Shown piece after piece: positions 1 through 10,540 of a DNA stretch of 64,000 nucleotides. The stretch comes from Chrysoperla carnea. Lineage: Eukaryota; Arthropoda; Insecta; Neuroptera; Chrysopidae. The notes beneath the pieces were generated by a model. It saw only the letters and a program-made list of their open reading frames with translations. It was not told the DNA's origin and did no database searches. The DNA lies in assembly GCF_905475395.1 (NCBI RefSeq), contig NC_058342.1:27190640-27254639 (forward strand), given 5' to 3'. Each line of letters starts with the position of its first letter. Position 1 is the first letter of the stretch. A program made the position numbers and the translations under genes.

Positions 1-947
1 CCAATAATAATAAAATTAATGAGTTTTAAAGTGTGTAGTGTGAAACAATATTTATAATAATCACTTGTAAAAAAATAAAAAAATATAAATACGTATATTT
101 ATTTAAACAAAAAAGAAAGAAATTAAAAAAAAAGAATTTTTTATTTAAAGAATATTATTTGATTTAAATAGCTTTTTTGGCGGAATGTTTTCACAAAATT
201 TTGACTAAAAAAAAACACAGAAAAAAAATGAAATAATTATATCAAATAATAAATTAATTTAAAATGTAAATATAATATAATTATTGAAAATATTTTTAAT
301 AATAATATCTTCTTTTTTTTTTTAAATAATTTGGAATTATATTTTTGGTCAGGTATTGTTTGAATAATTATTTAATGTGCGACTGAGTTCATTTTTCATT
401 AAAGTGTTGTTCTGCGATTTATATTATTTACGTTTGAATTTTTTAATAATATGTAAGTCAATATTTGAAATTAAAGTAAATAGATTTTAAGTAATAATTA
501 GCTTAAGTCATAAATAATTATAATTAGCTTAAGTCATAAATAATTTACCTAGTTTATTCTGAGGTAAAACTTGAAATAATTTTGTAATATATAAAAAAAA
601 AAAATTTACAATTCTTTCGAGATTACTTCATCATGGCAAAATGATAAAATTTTATTCTTATCCTAATCTCGAAATGATTGTCGCAAATAAATATATCATT
701 CTAAAAATGATGTTTTTTTTAATTTTCGTATATTCGATTTTTTTCCGTAATGGATTTTCGTATCGATCCAATAATTTTAAATTGAAATAATTTATTTTTA
801 TTAAATGTCCCAAGTCTTCTAACATATGAAAAATAACTTAACATAAATTCATTAATTAGAAAATGGAATGAATTTTTCGATTTTTCGAATGTTTCTTACT
901 TTATTTTAAATTAAAAATTAATTAGTACTTAAAATTTGTCATTTTTT
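1..947. other. AT-rich intergenic stretch, no gene seen
   Basis: Long A and T runs and no convincing open frame. Two small structures are visible. A 26-bp unit containing TTAGCTTAAGTCATAAATAA is present twice head to tail at 495-545. An 11-bp inverted pair, TTTCGAGATTA at 615-625 and its complement at 664-674, encloses a short AT-rich loop. Neither marks a gene. Confidence 0.6.
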
Positions 948-1472
948 TTAATTTTTAAATTTTCTACGGTTCCGCTCAATAAAATAATATAGCATGTAGC
1001 TAAACGGAAATCCCATGTTAAGCTTGTTGAGGCGTTACAGAAAAGAAAGACCATTAACTTAAAATTTTGAGAAATTATTCCTAAACATTTTAAGGGGGCA
1101 CTATTAGCTCAGTTGGTTAAGGCATAACCAATTCCGTCCGCGGTTTGCTTAAGGTAGTGGGTTTGATTCCCGCCGTCACAACAAAATTAATTTAATTAAT
1201 AGTTGTGATGGGCTGGTGTAGTGGGTATATGCATGCAGGAGGTGCACTCAGCCTCTGAAAATGAGGAGCTGATAAACGAAATTATGAACGGAAAGGGGAT
1301 AAAACCCATATATGGTATCACAATGGGCTCTATAGCCTAAGTGTGTCCTTCCTGGACAGCCAATATAACGTAAGCAAATATATGCCTTTTTTTGTTAATT
1401 TTTAAATTTTCTACGGTTTCGCTCAATAGATCAAATTAAAAAACGTTGGAATTATTCTTAAACATTTTAAGA
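948..1472. repeat. Direct repeats flanking the SINE
   Basis: A segment of about 34 bp beginning TTAATTTTTAAATTTTCTAC occurs at 948-983 and again at 1395-1430 with one base changed. A second pair (AATTATTCYTAAACATTTTAAG) occurs at 1073-1094 and 1450-1471. The order is the same in both copies but the spacing differs by about 70 bp. This suggests a segmental duplication around the SINE rather than a simple target-site duplication. Confidence 0.6.
1098..1385 (+). repeat. tRNA-derived SINE copy
   Basis: The 5' part resembles a tRNA: an A box (TAGCTCAGTTGGTTAAGG) near 1105 and a B box (GGTTTGATTCC) near 1159 with a pairable T stem. The two halves of the acceptor stem do not pair, so this is not a working tRNA gene. 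A body of about 200 bp follows. A piece of the same body recurs near 58,735-58,800. The exact 3' end is unclear. RNA polymerase III would be the expected promoter type for an active master copy. Confidence 0.6.
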
Positions 1473-1587
1473 TGCAATTCAATTTTTTTAAATATTGAAA
1501 ATTATGCAAGATTTTTAAAAATAAATTAATATAGTTCTTCATCTTATGGGAATTAACAAAATTATAGTAAACATCTAATTTTCCAGT

Positions 1588-1940
1588 CCGGTTTTTATAT
1601 TAGAACAACTTATAGCAACTTGTAAAGTCAAGGTAGAATCTCCGTAAACCTACTTTTTTACTGAATGAAATTATAGGATAATGTTCAAAAGTTCTTAAGA
1701 TCTTATTTAAATTATGTGACTTTTAGTCAACTGGTACATTTAACTCCAAAAAAAAACCAATTTTGATAGCGAATATATTTTTTAATTGATAACAAACAAG
1801 TTTAGATTTAGCAATTCTTAAGAAGACGATTGTTTTTAACATTCATTCATAATTTTATTTCATTGTGTAAAAAAGTAGGTTTACGGAGATTCTACCTTGA
1901 CTTTACAAGTTGCTATAAGTTGTTCTAATATAAAAACCGG
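1588..1940. mobile_element. MITE with 74-bp perfect terminal inverted repeats
   Basis: Positions 1588-1661 and 1867-1940 are exact reverse complements. The arms begin CCGGTTTTTATATTAGAACA at each end. The 205-bp centre has no coding potential, so this is non-autonomous. A diverged internal part of the same family recurs at 53,940-54,120. No clear target duplication was found. The superfamily is not assigned. A further inverted match outside the arms (GAAAATTATGC near 1497 and its complement near 1948) hints at a larger original element. Confidence 0.8.
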
Positions 1941-1959
1941 CATTTTTGCATAATTTTCA

Positions 1960-3060
1960 CATAATTAATTAATATTTATTACGACGAATTTTTTTGGTAG
2001 TAAAATGACGGTTCTCCAAAAAAAATAAATAAATAAATAACAATTTATAAATATGCACCTGTGTGTTTATAATTTGTATATGTATACACACGATGTCTAA
2101 GTATTATGTACAGTTTGTTGTCATAAATATGAGCATATTTTGAGAAATTTTGCTATAACGGATTTTCTGTCTGAATGGATTTTTTATGAGATGTACCATA
2201 GCTGAACAGATATATAGAAAAGTATAAACTATTGTCTTTCATCATGACAAAACTTCTACACCGATTTTTATGAATTTCGACAAGGAAATGGCTTGCATGT
2301 GGCTGTATAAGTATATTGATGCACAGCCACACTTAGTCATTACTGTAGATATTTTCATACTTATTGAAATTTGAAAAGAATGTAGCCAAGACTGGATTTA
2401 GGTATAAACATGGGCTGAATCGATGTGGATAAAAATTGAAGGGTAGATTATAATTTGCATCATGAGATAAAATATCCCACGCAGGCGAATTCAGATTATT
2501 AAAAATTGAGCCCAAAATTTGTAGCGATTAGAAATATTAGAGAGAAGAAATAGTAACAAAAATCGTGGTATATACGTATGATACATCGACAAAAAATTGC
2601 TCAAAAACGAAAGTATATCCTGGGTTAAAATTTTAAACGTATTTTTGACTCAATTTCATGGGCTAGGAAAATTGGTAAAATTTTAAGCCGTGATTACTTC
2701 TTTAGTTGGAGATAATATTTGGATAATCAGTGATATGTTATATAATAATTATAGATAGATATTTCATTGAAAATTTATTGAAAATTGATAAAATTTATAT
2801 TGTCGTCATAAAAACATAAAAGTTAATGGGAAATATTGAAGATTTTTCATTTGCAAAATGTATAGATAATCAAAATTTATCATTTTTAAAATATACAGAG
2901 TTGTGTCATGATTTTTACAAGTGAGTCACAGTCATTTTTAAAAATATTTGCATAAAATGCCTCCTTTGAATGTGTATGAACTGATTGAGATGGAATTTAG
3001 TAGACAGTTTAAATCTGAATTAACACATAATATACTTTATTTCTTTCTGGACCCAATTCT
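1960..3060. other. Intergenic stretch, no feature recognised
   Basis: AT-rich sequence with no credible open frame, RNA gene or repeat match noticed within the window. Confidence 0.5.
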
Positions 3061-3063
3061 GTT

Positions 3064-3721
3064 CAAATAGTTCATAGAGTGGCGGCCTGAAATTGATCAA
3101 CCCACTTTTTCGGTAGCACAACAAACCCTATAGCAGGCATGGGCAAACGGGACTTACAGAAGTCCCACGGACTCTTAACTTAAAATACGAGTAAGACAGA
3201 GAAACAACATTTTGTTTCTACCTATCTTATTACAATTCGAGAAACTGAGATAGGTACAAGAGTCGTATACTTGTCTCACTTCCTCCTCTATGAGCAATGC
3301 TGACTTGGATAAAGAGACACACAATAAAGTTTATGACACAGAATAAAGTTATAACAATGGTGACTTCGACTTAAAATAAGACATCCAATCTAACCTAACT
3401 CAAATAGTTCATAGAGTGGCGGCCTGAAATTGATCAACCCACTTTTTCGGTAGCACAACAAACCCTATAGCAGGCATGGGCAAACGGGACTTACAGAAGT
3501 CCCTCGGACTCTTAACTTAAAATACGAGTAAGACAGAGAGACAACATTTTGTTTCTACCTATCTCATTACTATTAGAGAAACTGAGATAGATACAAGAGT
3601 CGTATACTTGTCTCACTTCCTTCTCTATCAGCAATGCTGACTTGGATAAAGAGACACACAATAAAGTTTATGATACACAATAAAGTTATAACAATGGTGA
3701 CTAAGACATCCAATCTAACCT
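3064..3721 (+). repeat. Tandem pair of truncated hAT MITE copies
   Basis: Two head-to-tail units, 3064-3400 and 3401 to about 3721, offset by 337 bp. Each carries a unique-looking 5' segment followed by CAGGCATGGGCAAACGGGAC, the terminal sequence of the family seen intact at 12,394-12,681 and 23,610-23,877. Both lack the opposite terminus and end instead in CATCCAATCTAACCTAACT. The second unit has a short internal deletion. The units must have been duplicated after the first truncation. Confidence 0.75.
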
Positions 3722-3743
3722 AACTTAACCTAACCTAACCTAA
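3713..3743 (+). repeat. Short CCTAA run, insect telomere-type motif
   Basis: The sequence after the second tandem unit reads as about five units of CCTAA with one variant. TTAGG/CCTAA is the usual insect telomere repeat. The run is too short to be a telomere and is probably interstitial. It abuts the truncated end of the hAT MITE pair, which carries a two-unit version of the same motif. Confidence 0.5.
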
Positions 3744-4091
3744 TTGTGAGTTGACAACAGGTATAAAAGGTACAATTGCATATAATTAAAATGAAATATA
3801 TAAAGATGCATTAAAATAAAATTCTCATAAAATTTATCAGTTTAATTAATATAATCATGATTTATATATATTATTGTTATTATTATTCAAGTTAAAGTGG
3901 TGTGCTATTGAATGAAATTGAAATTCATTAATATTTATTTATTAATTTAAAACTACTTATCTATATAATTCTGTATATTTGAATTAATTTAACATACGAA
4001 TTTAATTTAATATACCTATATTCAATATACGACCGCCTTGGAATTCTTGCATAATCAAATTCCTTTTTTAAATTGCAATTTTCTCATGTCT

Positions 4092-4662
4092 TTTTATACC
4101 ATGTATATATGATATATACATAGTATATTAAATTTAGTCCCAAGTTTGTAACGCTTAAAAATAATGATGCTAGGAAAAAAATTTTGTCATAGGTGTTCAC
4201 TATATCACCTAATTTGTCCATTTCCGGTTGTCCGTCCGTCCGCCCGTCCGTCTGTGGACACGATAACTCAAAAACGAAAAAAGATCTGAACAGTGTACTC
4301 AGGACGTAAAAAGTGAGGTCAAGTTCGTAAATGAGCATCATAGGTCAATTGGGTCTTGGATCCGTAGGACCCATCTTGTAAAGTTAGAGATAGAACAAAA
4401 GTTTAAATGTAAAAAATGTTCCTTATCAAAAAAAAACATTTTTTTATCTTAAAAAACTTTTGTTTGAAACATTTTTTCGTAAACATCATTGTTTACCCGT
4501 GAGGGCGCCAATTAGGCGGAAATTTTATAATATGTACTATACTTGATTATCAGTTATGTATGTGTCACATGTATGTATGTGTAATATGATAAATCAACAC
4601 TGACTATACATGGTATTTCAACAAACTTTTTAACTCAGTCAATTATTTGTTTTCACTTGTTT
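4092..4662. repeat. Family B element, near-complete copy
   Basis: Begins TTTTTATACCATGTATATAT and carries the complementary TATACATGGTATTTC near 4611-4625, followed by a shared tail to CACTTGTTTA. The inside has a GTCCGTCCGTC-type run, which gives a misleading DGRTDG-like open frame on the minus strand, and a conserved TTTAGTCCCAAGTTTGTAACGC segment. Other copies lie at 11,440-12,000, 30,085-30,530 and 62,717-63,304, with fragments at 13,965-14,200, 16,290-16,570, 32,088-32,165, 49,380-49,460 and 61,180-61,260. No transposase is encoded. Confidence 0.7.
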
Positions 4663-5540
4663 ACACATAAAATTAATTTCTGTTACTTATTATTTGTGAA
4701 TTTTCTTAAGCCAGTTAAATTTTAATAGCGATTTTTCAATAAATTTTCATAGTTAATGAATATTAGAAGTAAAAATATTAGAAGAAAAACTATAAGTTAT
4801 TCATTCTTAAAGCACAGACAGTTTGTTTTCTCTTGAATAAATAATATAAAGGAATTACCATAATATTTTACTAGCAATTATCCGCCCGCATCGATGGGCA
4901 ATCTCAACAACGATCACCGCGTTTTGGCCTTCACTTCTTTTGTCTTAACTTATTTCCCCTTGTAATTCCTAGGTTTTAATTATTTATTATTACTATTTGG
5001 TGCGGTATCCCAATTTTTCTAGAAAATAAAATATAGCCCGTGTTACTCGCTGATAACGTAGGTCATTCTATAGGTGAAATAATTTTTAAAATAGGTTTAG
5101 TAGTGTATTCAAAAATAACAAATTTGCATACAAACTTTCATCCCCATTTTCACCACCTTAGGAGTTAAACTTCCAAAAATTCGTTCTTAGTAAGTGTCGC
5201 AAATCGCGCAATGAATAACGAATAATAATAATGGGGTTTTAAAAAATTAATTGATTAAATAATTGAATTTCTTGGAAATATACATAATTGATTTTCTTCC
5301 AAATATACTGTGTAGGTTTAAGTGATGGTCTCAAAGAGAACTGCATGCAATTGCAAACTGCCGCATGCGACTTGCCATATAATTGCTTTAAATGATCTAT
5401 GAAATTCATATATACTTGTGGCTTTTTTGTGAATAATTTTAGATAACTTGCGTTTTCGTATCAGTCGTAATATAATAGAAAAGTCGATTTAAATAGTATA
5501 GATCGATTTCTAACAGTGTTGATAATTTCAAAAGTGTATT
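4663..5540. other. Intergenic stretch, no gene seen
   Basis: AT-rich with a brief GC-richer patch at 4880-4950. No open frame or RNA gene can be supported. Confidence 0.5.
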
Positions 5541-6215
5541 TAGACCGAGAAACGGGGCACAAAAAAATGATCAAAGTTCGAAAAATTTGAGCAGTAAGTC
5601 GGATTTGAATGCGGTTTCTGGCATTCGATTCGTTAAAGCGTCAGAAAATTATGTGACCTATTCTGATTTATAAGCAATTAAAAATATGCAATTAGCATCA
5701 TTAATATGCATTGTATAATTTTTAATTGACCGTAAATATTAAATTCCTTGATGAAAATGATTCCAAACTTTTTACCCGGGGGTTTTTTGGTCGCTGAACA
5801 CGAATATCGAAACAGAACCATTGCACCAGGTACCTCTGAGACCAATTCTGTCACGATATTCGTGTTTAGCGATCAAAAAACCCTCGAGTAATGAGTTTGG
5901 AGTTTATATAACAAATTTCCCGAAAACTCCACTCGACGACGAGAAACCGTTTACCTTGAGCACCAGGTACCTCCGAGACAAATTCTGTCACGATATTCAT
6001 GTTCAATTGAATTGTGAATTTAATATTTACGATCAATTTAAAATGCAATTATTAAACGCATATTAATTATGCTAATTTCATATTTTTAATTTCTTATAAA
6101 TCAAATTGGGTCACAAAATTTTCCGACGCTCTAAAGAATCGAATGCCGGAAACCGCATTCAAATCCGACTTACTGCTCAAATATTTCGAACTTTATTCCT
6201 ACGTTTCTTCGTCTA
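5541..6215. mobile_element. Foldback element with long inverted arms
   Basis: The left arm, roughly 5541-5750, is matched by the complement of roughly 6010-6215. Both carry TTTGAGCAGTAAGTCGGATT and ATGCGGTTTCYGGCATTCGA. The centre has further inverted and direct copies of CACGATATTCGTGTTYAGCG and CACCAGGTACCTCYGAGAC. A half copy of one arm lies at 31,895-32,085. The short open frames inside are by-products of the arms. Confidence 0.75.
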
Positions 6216-6644
6216 ATTCGTAAACATTATCAAAAACTGTTTTTAAGATTTACCTTTAATAGACCATCGAAGACCACCCAAGTAATTTAACCCGGATACA
6301 AAAAATAATAATCCCAACTTAAAAAATTCCTTTTTGAATGCCTTCTTTTAAGTTTAAATAATAACATATAACAAAATGAGCAATGTTATTTATTCTTTTC
6401 TTATTCAATTTACCACATATTTCATGACTTCATGTGGGTAATTACACCACTCACATGTACTCATACCGTACATCAAAGACAGGCATCAATAATTTATAGG
6501 TATTCCTTGACTACCATACATACTTTATTCATATTAAAAAAAAACTCATGAGCATCAGAGTTCCATCACTTAAGTCCTATTTTCCCCTCATTAGATGATT
6601 TTTATTGAAATGGTATTTTTTTGTCATTTCATGTTTAAGAGAAA

Positions 6645-6753
6645 TAAAATAAAGTATTTATTTATATAAGGATGAATTCTTGTTGACTTCGAGTTATGTC
6701 TCAACTCGAAGTCAACAAGAATTCATCCTTATATAAATAAATACTTTATTTTA
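6645..6753. repeat. 51-bp perfect hairpin
   Basis: Positions 6645-6695 and 6703-6753 are exact reverse complements around a 7-base loop (ATGTCTC). The arm includes GAATTCTTGTTGACTTCGAG. A single-copy, slightly diverged version of the right arm lies at 53,651-53,690. Perfect identity in such long arms points to recent formation or active homogenisation. The hairpin is directly followed by sequence leading into the Penelope-like fragment. Confidence 0.85.
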
Positions 6754-6795
6754 ATGAGGGGTTATTGAAATAAATACCACGATACTCGAAATAAA

Positions 6796-7005
6796 ATTGC
6801 GAAACGAGATAGATTAAAATATCAACTTTCTAATCCATCTGTTCCTAGGTTATACTGCTTACCGAAAATTCATAAATCAGACAATAGTTTTAAACCAATA
6901 GTTTCTGGCATTAACGCTCCTTCCTTTAAAATTGCTAAATGGCTTGTTTCGGAATTTAATAATCTATCTAAGACAAATTTTCACCTCAATTTTATAGGGC
7001 TATAA
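6796..7005 (+). pseudogene. Penelope-like retroelement reverse transcriptase fragment
   Basis: An open stretch of 69 codons ends at TAA 7003-7005. Residues near 17-29 read PRLYCLPKIHK, followed by FKPIVSGINAPS. These match the N-terminal RT signature of Penelope-like elements, usually P-x-LYGLPKIHK followed by RPIVS. The rest of the RT domain and the GIY-YIG endonuclease are missing. Stop codons lie upstream in frame, so this is a dead fragment. The sequence just upstream (TTATTGAAATAAATACCACG) recurs at 53,536-53,646, suggesting both loci derive from one element family. Confidence 0.75.
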
Positions 7006-7244
7006 AGGTGCGCCAAACAGTGAAAATCTTAAAAAAAAATATATTTTAAGACTTGCAATTATCTTCAAATGACCGGTGGTACGTCTCTTTACTTGTCGAC
7101 AATTCATCAACAATCATTCATCCAAAGACAATACACCCAATGAAAATACATCCATAAATCAAATTACCCACGACCAATCACTTATCGACAATACAATAAA
7201 TATTTCTTTTCTAAATTCCTGCTGGCCATGTATTTAATGAGATT

Positions 7245-7700
7245 GAGTTAGCACCTTAGACCATTAAGTACATAGACAGAGCATCGCCGATCTTTTCGTA
7301 CAGTGAGAGGTGTGCCAACATCTGAGGTAATCGCTTGGATCAGTTAGGAACATTTATCAAAAAATACATTTATTAAAATAATATAGGGACATTTATCAAA
7401 AAAAACATAAATTGAATTTCAAATTTTAATATCACAAAATGTTTTACATAAAACAACGTGATTTTACTGAACTTTTTCGCTTTTTGACTTAAAAAAATAC
7501 TTATCACGTATCAATTTACATTCTTTTTTACGAATCTACAAAGACAAGTATGATAACATTATTTTGTTTTGACATTTCCACACCGTCCCAATGATGAATT
7601 TGACCCAAGCAATTACCTCAGATGTTGGCACACTTTAAATCGTTCGACGCTCAGTCCATGTACTTAACGATCTAAGGTTAGCACAGGTTTGGAGATTTTT
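7245..7700. mobile_element. Inverted-repeat element (MITE), about 450 bp
   Basis: GTGTGCCAACATCTGAGGTA at 7309 is matched by its complement ending near 7633. Outside these, GTTAGCACCTTAGACCATTA at about 7249 pairs imperfectly with the complement of 7665-7690. The arms total about 90 bp each. The centre is AT-rich and non-coding. A third GAGTTAGCAC motif at about 7813 suggests another partial copy immediately downstream. Confidence 0.65.
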
Positions 7701-8090
7701 AACCTTTTTGTAGACTCTGTTATTCCGTCCACTCTGTGATTCACAGATTGGCCATGCCTCTGTGATTAATATGCATATGCGTTCTGCGTGATGGCAATCC
7801 CTCGAATGGGGTTGAGTTAGCACGTGTCGGCCGGTTTTTGATTCTTGCATTATCTCTGTGATTTTGTCTACTATCTGATCCACGGATAGGTCATATCTCT
7901 ACTTGGAGCGAGATTTGATTTGAGGATGTATTATCGCGGGTGATCCGGTCTGCTGGTGATTTGTAACAAGTGATATATTGCGGTTGAATTGATTTGCGAA
8001 TAAATTGTTACCCAAATTACTGAAATCAAATCCTGTTTTAATACCCACGTAATTAATTTTCTTTTTTTTAAATTTGGAGTTCTTTTTAAA
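7700..8090. other. Non-coding flank of the MITE
   Basis: Contains a minus-strand open frame at 7635-7883 that lies mostly in repeat sequence and matches no family I know. Nothing else was recognised. Confidence 0.4.
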
Positions 8091-8103
8091 TTATCTTTTT
8101 AAT

Positions 8104-8405
8104 AATAATGGGGGGTTTAACCTCCGTTTTTTGTGACGCATGCCTAAACACAGAGGCCACCCACATGATTACTTGTTAGTCTTTATTTATTCCATTACAA
8201 ACATATTTACAATTACATTTTTGATATGGGTGGAGTCGGTTATTTCGTTCTTATCCAAGTGACGACAATGTGATCAATTCTGCACTCCCATTAATTATAA
8301 ATTGTTCACACTGCCGCTGCCTGGATTCGAACCCGCAACCTAAGTCTAAATAGTCCAACGTTCTAAGATTAGCATCTTAGATCGCTCGGCCATTTAGGCT
8401 CTTTC
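8104..8405 (-). mobile_element. tRNA-Leu/Ser-like SINE, full copy with target duplication
   Basis: Flanked by an exact 13-bp duplication, TTATCTTTTTAAT, at 8091-8103 and 8406-8418. Read on the minus strand, a tRNA-like head (A box GGCCGAGCGATCTAAGATG, B box GGTTCGAATCC) is followed by a body of about 190 bp and an ATT-repeat tail. The body contains ACCGACTCCACCCATATC and TGGGTGGCCTCTG. Head layout with a long variable arm resembles type II tRNAs (Leu or Ser). Relatives are at 35,002-35,298 and 41,564-41,817. Confidence 0.88.
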
Positions 8406-8418
8406 TTATCTTTTTAAT

Positions 8419-9465
8419 CATATGAATAATTAATGTGTTCAAAACATCAATAAAACAAAACTATTATATTTGTAGGGTTAAAAAAACGGATTTATAACGC
8501 ATCCTCACCACTTCCCGTTACCTTGAATACAATTCATAAGTCTATATTTTCGAAGAAAAAATGGCTAATAAGTTTTAAAAGTAGTGTACTTTAATACCTA
8601 CTACTTATACTTAAAAATTTCAAATTAACACTATATCACAGAATATCATATTGCGTTCTTGCGTGTTTTTTAATCTCAAATAACATTCATGTTACTATAC
8701 TTTAAATTAGACATTATTGATTTTATAAAATAATAAAATAAATGTTAATATAGTTAGGATTCAAGAAAACCAAGTTGAAATGTTAAGTTGGTAGTGTTTT
8801 TATGTAATCAAACTGTGTGGTGCGAAAGAAATAAAATACAACAATAACAAAAAAATAACTGTTTAAAATATTAAAGAAATATGTATTTATAACAATTAAA
8901 AAATGTGTTAATTACAAATTAGGAGTACGCATGGTTCAGTTTTTTTTTACGATATGTAAGTACCGCTCTCACAAAATCAATTTTGTTTAAAATGGTAGTC
9001 TACAACCTCCCACTCTTCGAATGAATTAATTGGGAGATGGAGGGGGTAATCCATATCACAAAATCGTTAGAATAAGGTGTTGTTTACTACTCGTTTAAAA
9101 ATTAGTACTTGGATGATCGAGCGTTACTCGGCATTTTTTTAGTTGAAAAGACCAAAGAGGTTCTATATAACATAGAGACTTAAAAGTTTAGGAAACGCAG
9201 TAAGTGAATTATTGACCGTTAAAAAGAGACCGAAAAAAGGGGAACCACCTCCCCTTCTTGTCTCGCAGCCTGACAAAGCGAGAATATTAATATTTTGAAT
9301 TATTGTATAAACACGTGCATGGCTGTGTATTACATAAAGGTCATATAAGACAGACGAAGACAGCTACACGCATACTTTTTTAAGGTCTCTCTCTATAACG
9401 ATCAACTTTACGGTTCTATGTTATTACTTCTATGGAAAAGACACAATTTTTATCACTAATATAAG
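8419..9465. other. Intergenic stretch, no gene seen
   Basis: AT-rich. A small hairpin, AAGGGGAACCACCTCCCCTT, lies at about 9237-9258. No coding or RNA gene is supported. Confidence 0.5.
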
Positions 9466-9469
9466 AATC

Positions 9470-9740
9470 ATTTTAAATGTTTTCACACAAAAACCAATTT
9501 GAATGTCTCGGTAATGTACTTTATTTCGTCTCCAATAGATGTCAGGAAGAGTCATATTTTGCAGTCAATGTTTCAGTTATTCCTGAAAACACAGATAAAA
9601 AGACGTTTCCTACAAATTTAATCCAGCTAGATCAATTCCTCACCCGAAAAATCTCTTGCATACTAATTTTCAGGAAAATCGTTGGAGTCGTTTCCGCGAT
9701 TGATGATATTTTGGTTTTTGCGTTTTTTTTTTAAATGTTT
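9470..9740 (-). repeat. Family D repeat fragment
   Basis: Shares CTCGCATACTAATTTTC-like and TTTCAGGAAAA-like segments with the copies at 52,030-52,650 (plus) and 54,660-54,850 (minus). The plus-strand open frame over it is a product of the repeat. Confidence 0.4.
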
Positions 9741-9994
9741 TTGGAAATTTTGTCGGTTTTTCTTTTTCTATTTTGCAATAACTAAAAATAGCTCAAATTT
9801 CATGACCATCTGAGCTCTCTATTACTGCTCAATAAGTGCGGTTATTACATAGAACGGTTTTTTTTACTGTATATACGAAAATAAGTTTCATCTAGATTCT
9901 AGAAGAATTTATGTAGTAAAACTAATAATATTACATCCGGTTAACAACTGAGGAAATTTTAATATAAAAAATTTTCTTGAATAATCAGTCAAGG

Positions 9995-10540
9995 AAGTAC
10001 GATCATCAAGGCAATTTTAATTAAAAAGCTAAATTTTTTTTTATATGAAGTTGGAAGTCTAAATCAATTCTGAAAATTTTAGGGGGGGGGGGTGGGGTTT
10101 GTTCGATTATTTAAATAAAAATGACTTCAAAAATAGGCATATTTAACATTTTATGGTAAAACGGTAGATGAATGATATCTTTTCATAGATTTCTTCAAAA
10201 CTAGTCGGTGGAAATAAAAAAAAAAATATTTAAATTGTAAAAACCTTAATAAATTATTGCAAACAAAAAAAACCCGCTGTGCCCGACTAATTAAGGATGT
10301 ATAAGCACGGCAGTGGGGACACAAATTAATAAAAATATTTATTTTCCATTTTGATGATGAATTATGTTACAAATTTTTGATAACTGAGTAATTTTCTAAA
10401 TATCGAAAATTAAACACTTCTACATTCATTAAGTTATAACAAAATTCATCATGAAAGATGAAAATAAGGTACAAATAATTTTAATCCTAATTCTTAAATT
10501 GCCTTGGTGCTCAAACTATCTTAATTAAGGACGTTGCTCC
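9995..10540. mobile_element. Foldback element of the TTAAGGATGTATGAGC family
   Basis: Contains CCGCTGTGCCCGACTAATTA followed by AAGGATGTATAAGCACGGCA, then the paired segments TTTGATGATGAATTATGTTA and AACAAAATTCATCATGAAAG. The same order is seen in the better copy at 36,072-36,658. A G run at 10,082-10,092 is included. Non-coding. Confidence 0.6.

Noticed and set aside
3713-3743. Chromosome end marked by CCTAA repeats
   Set aside because: Only about five units, with unrelated sequence on both sides.
4084-4341. Minus-strand open frame with DGRTDG-like wording in family B
   Set aside because: It comes from a GTCCGTCCGTC run and T-rich flanks. Other family B copies break the frame, so it is not a conserved protein.
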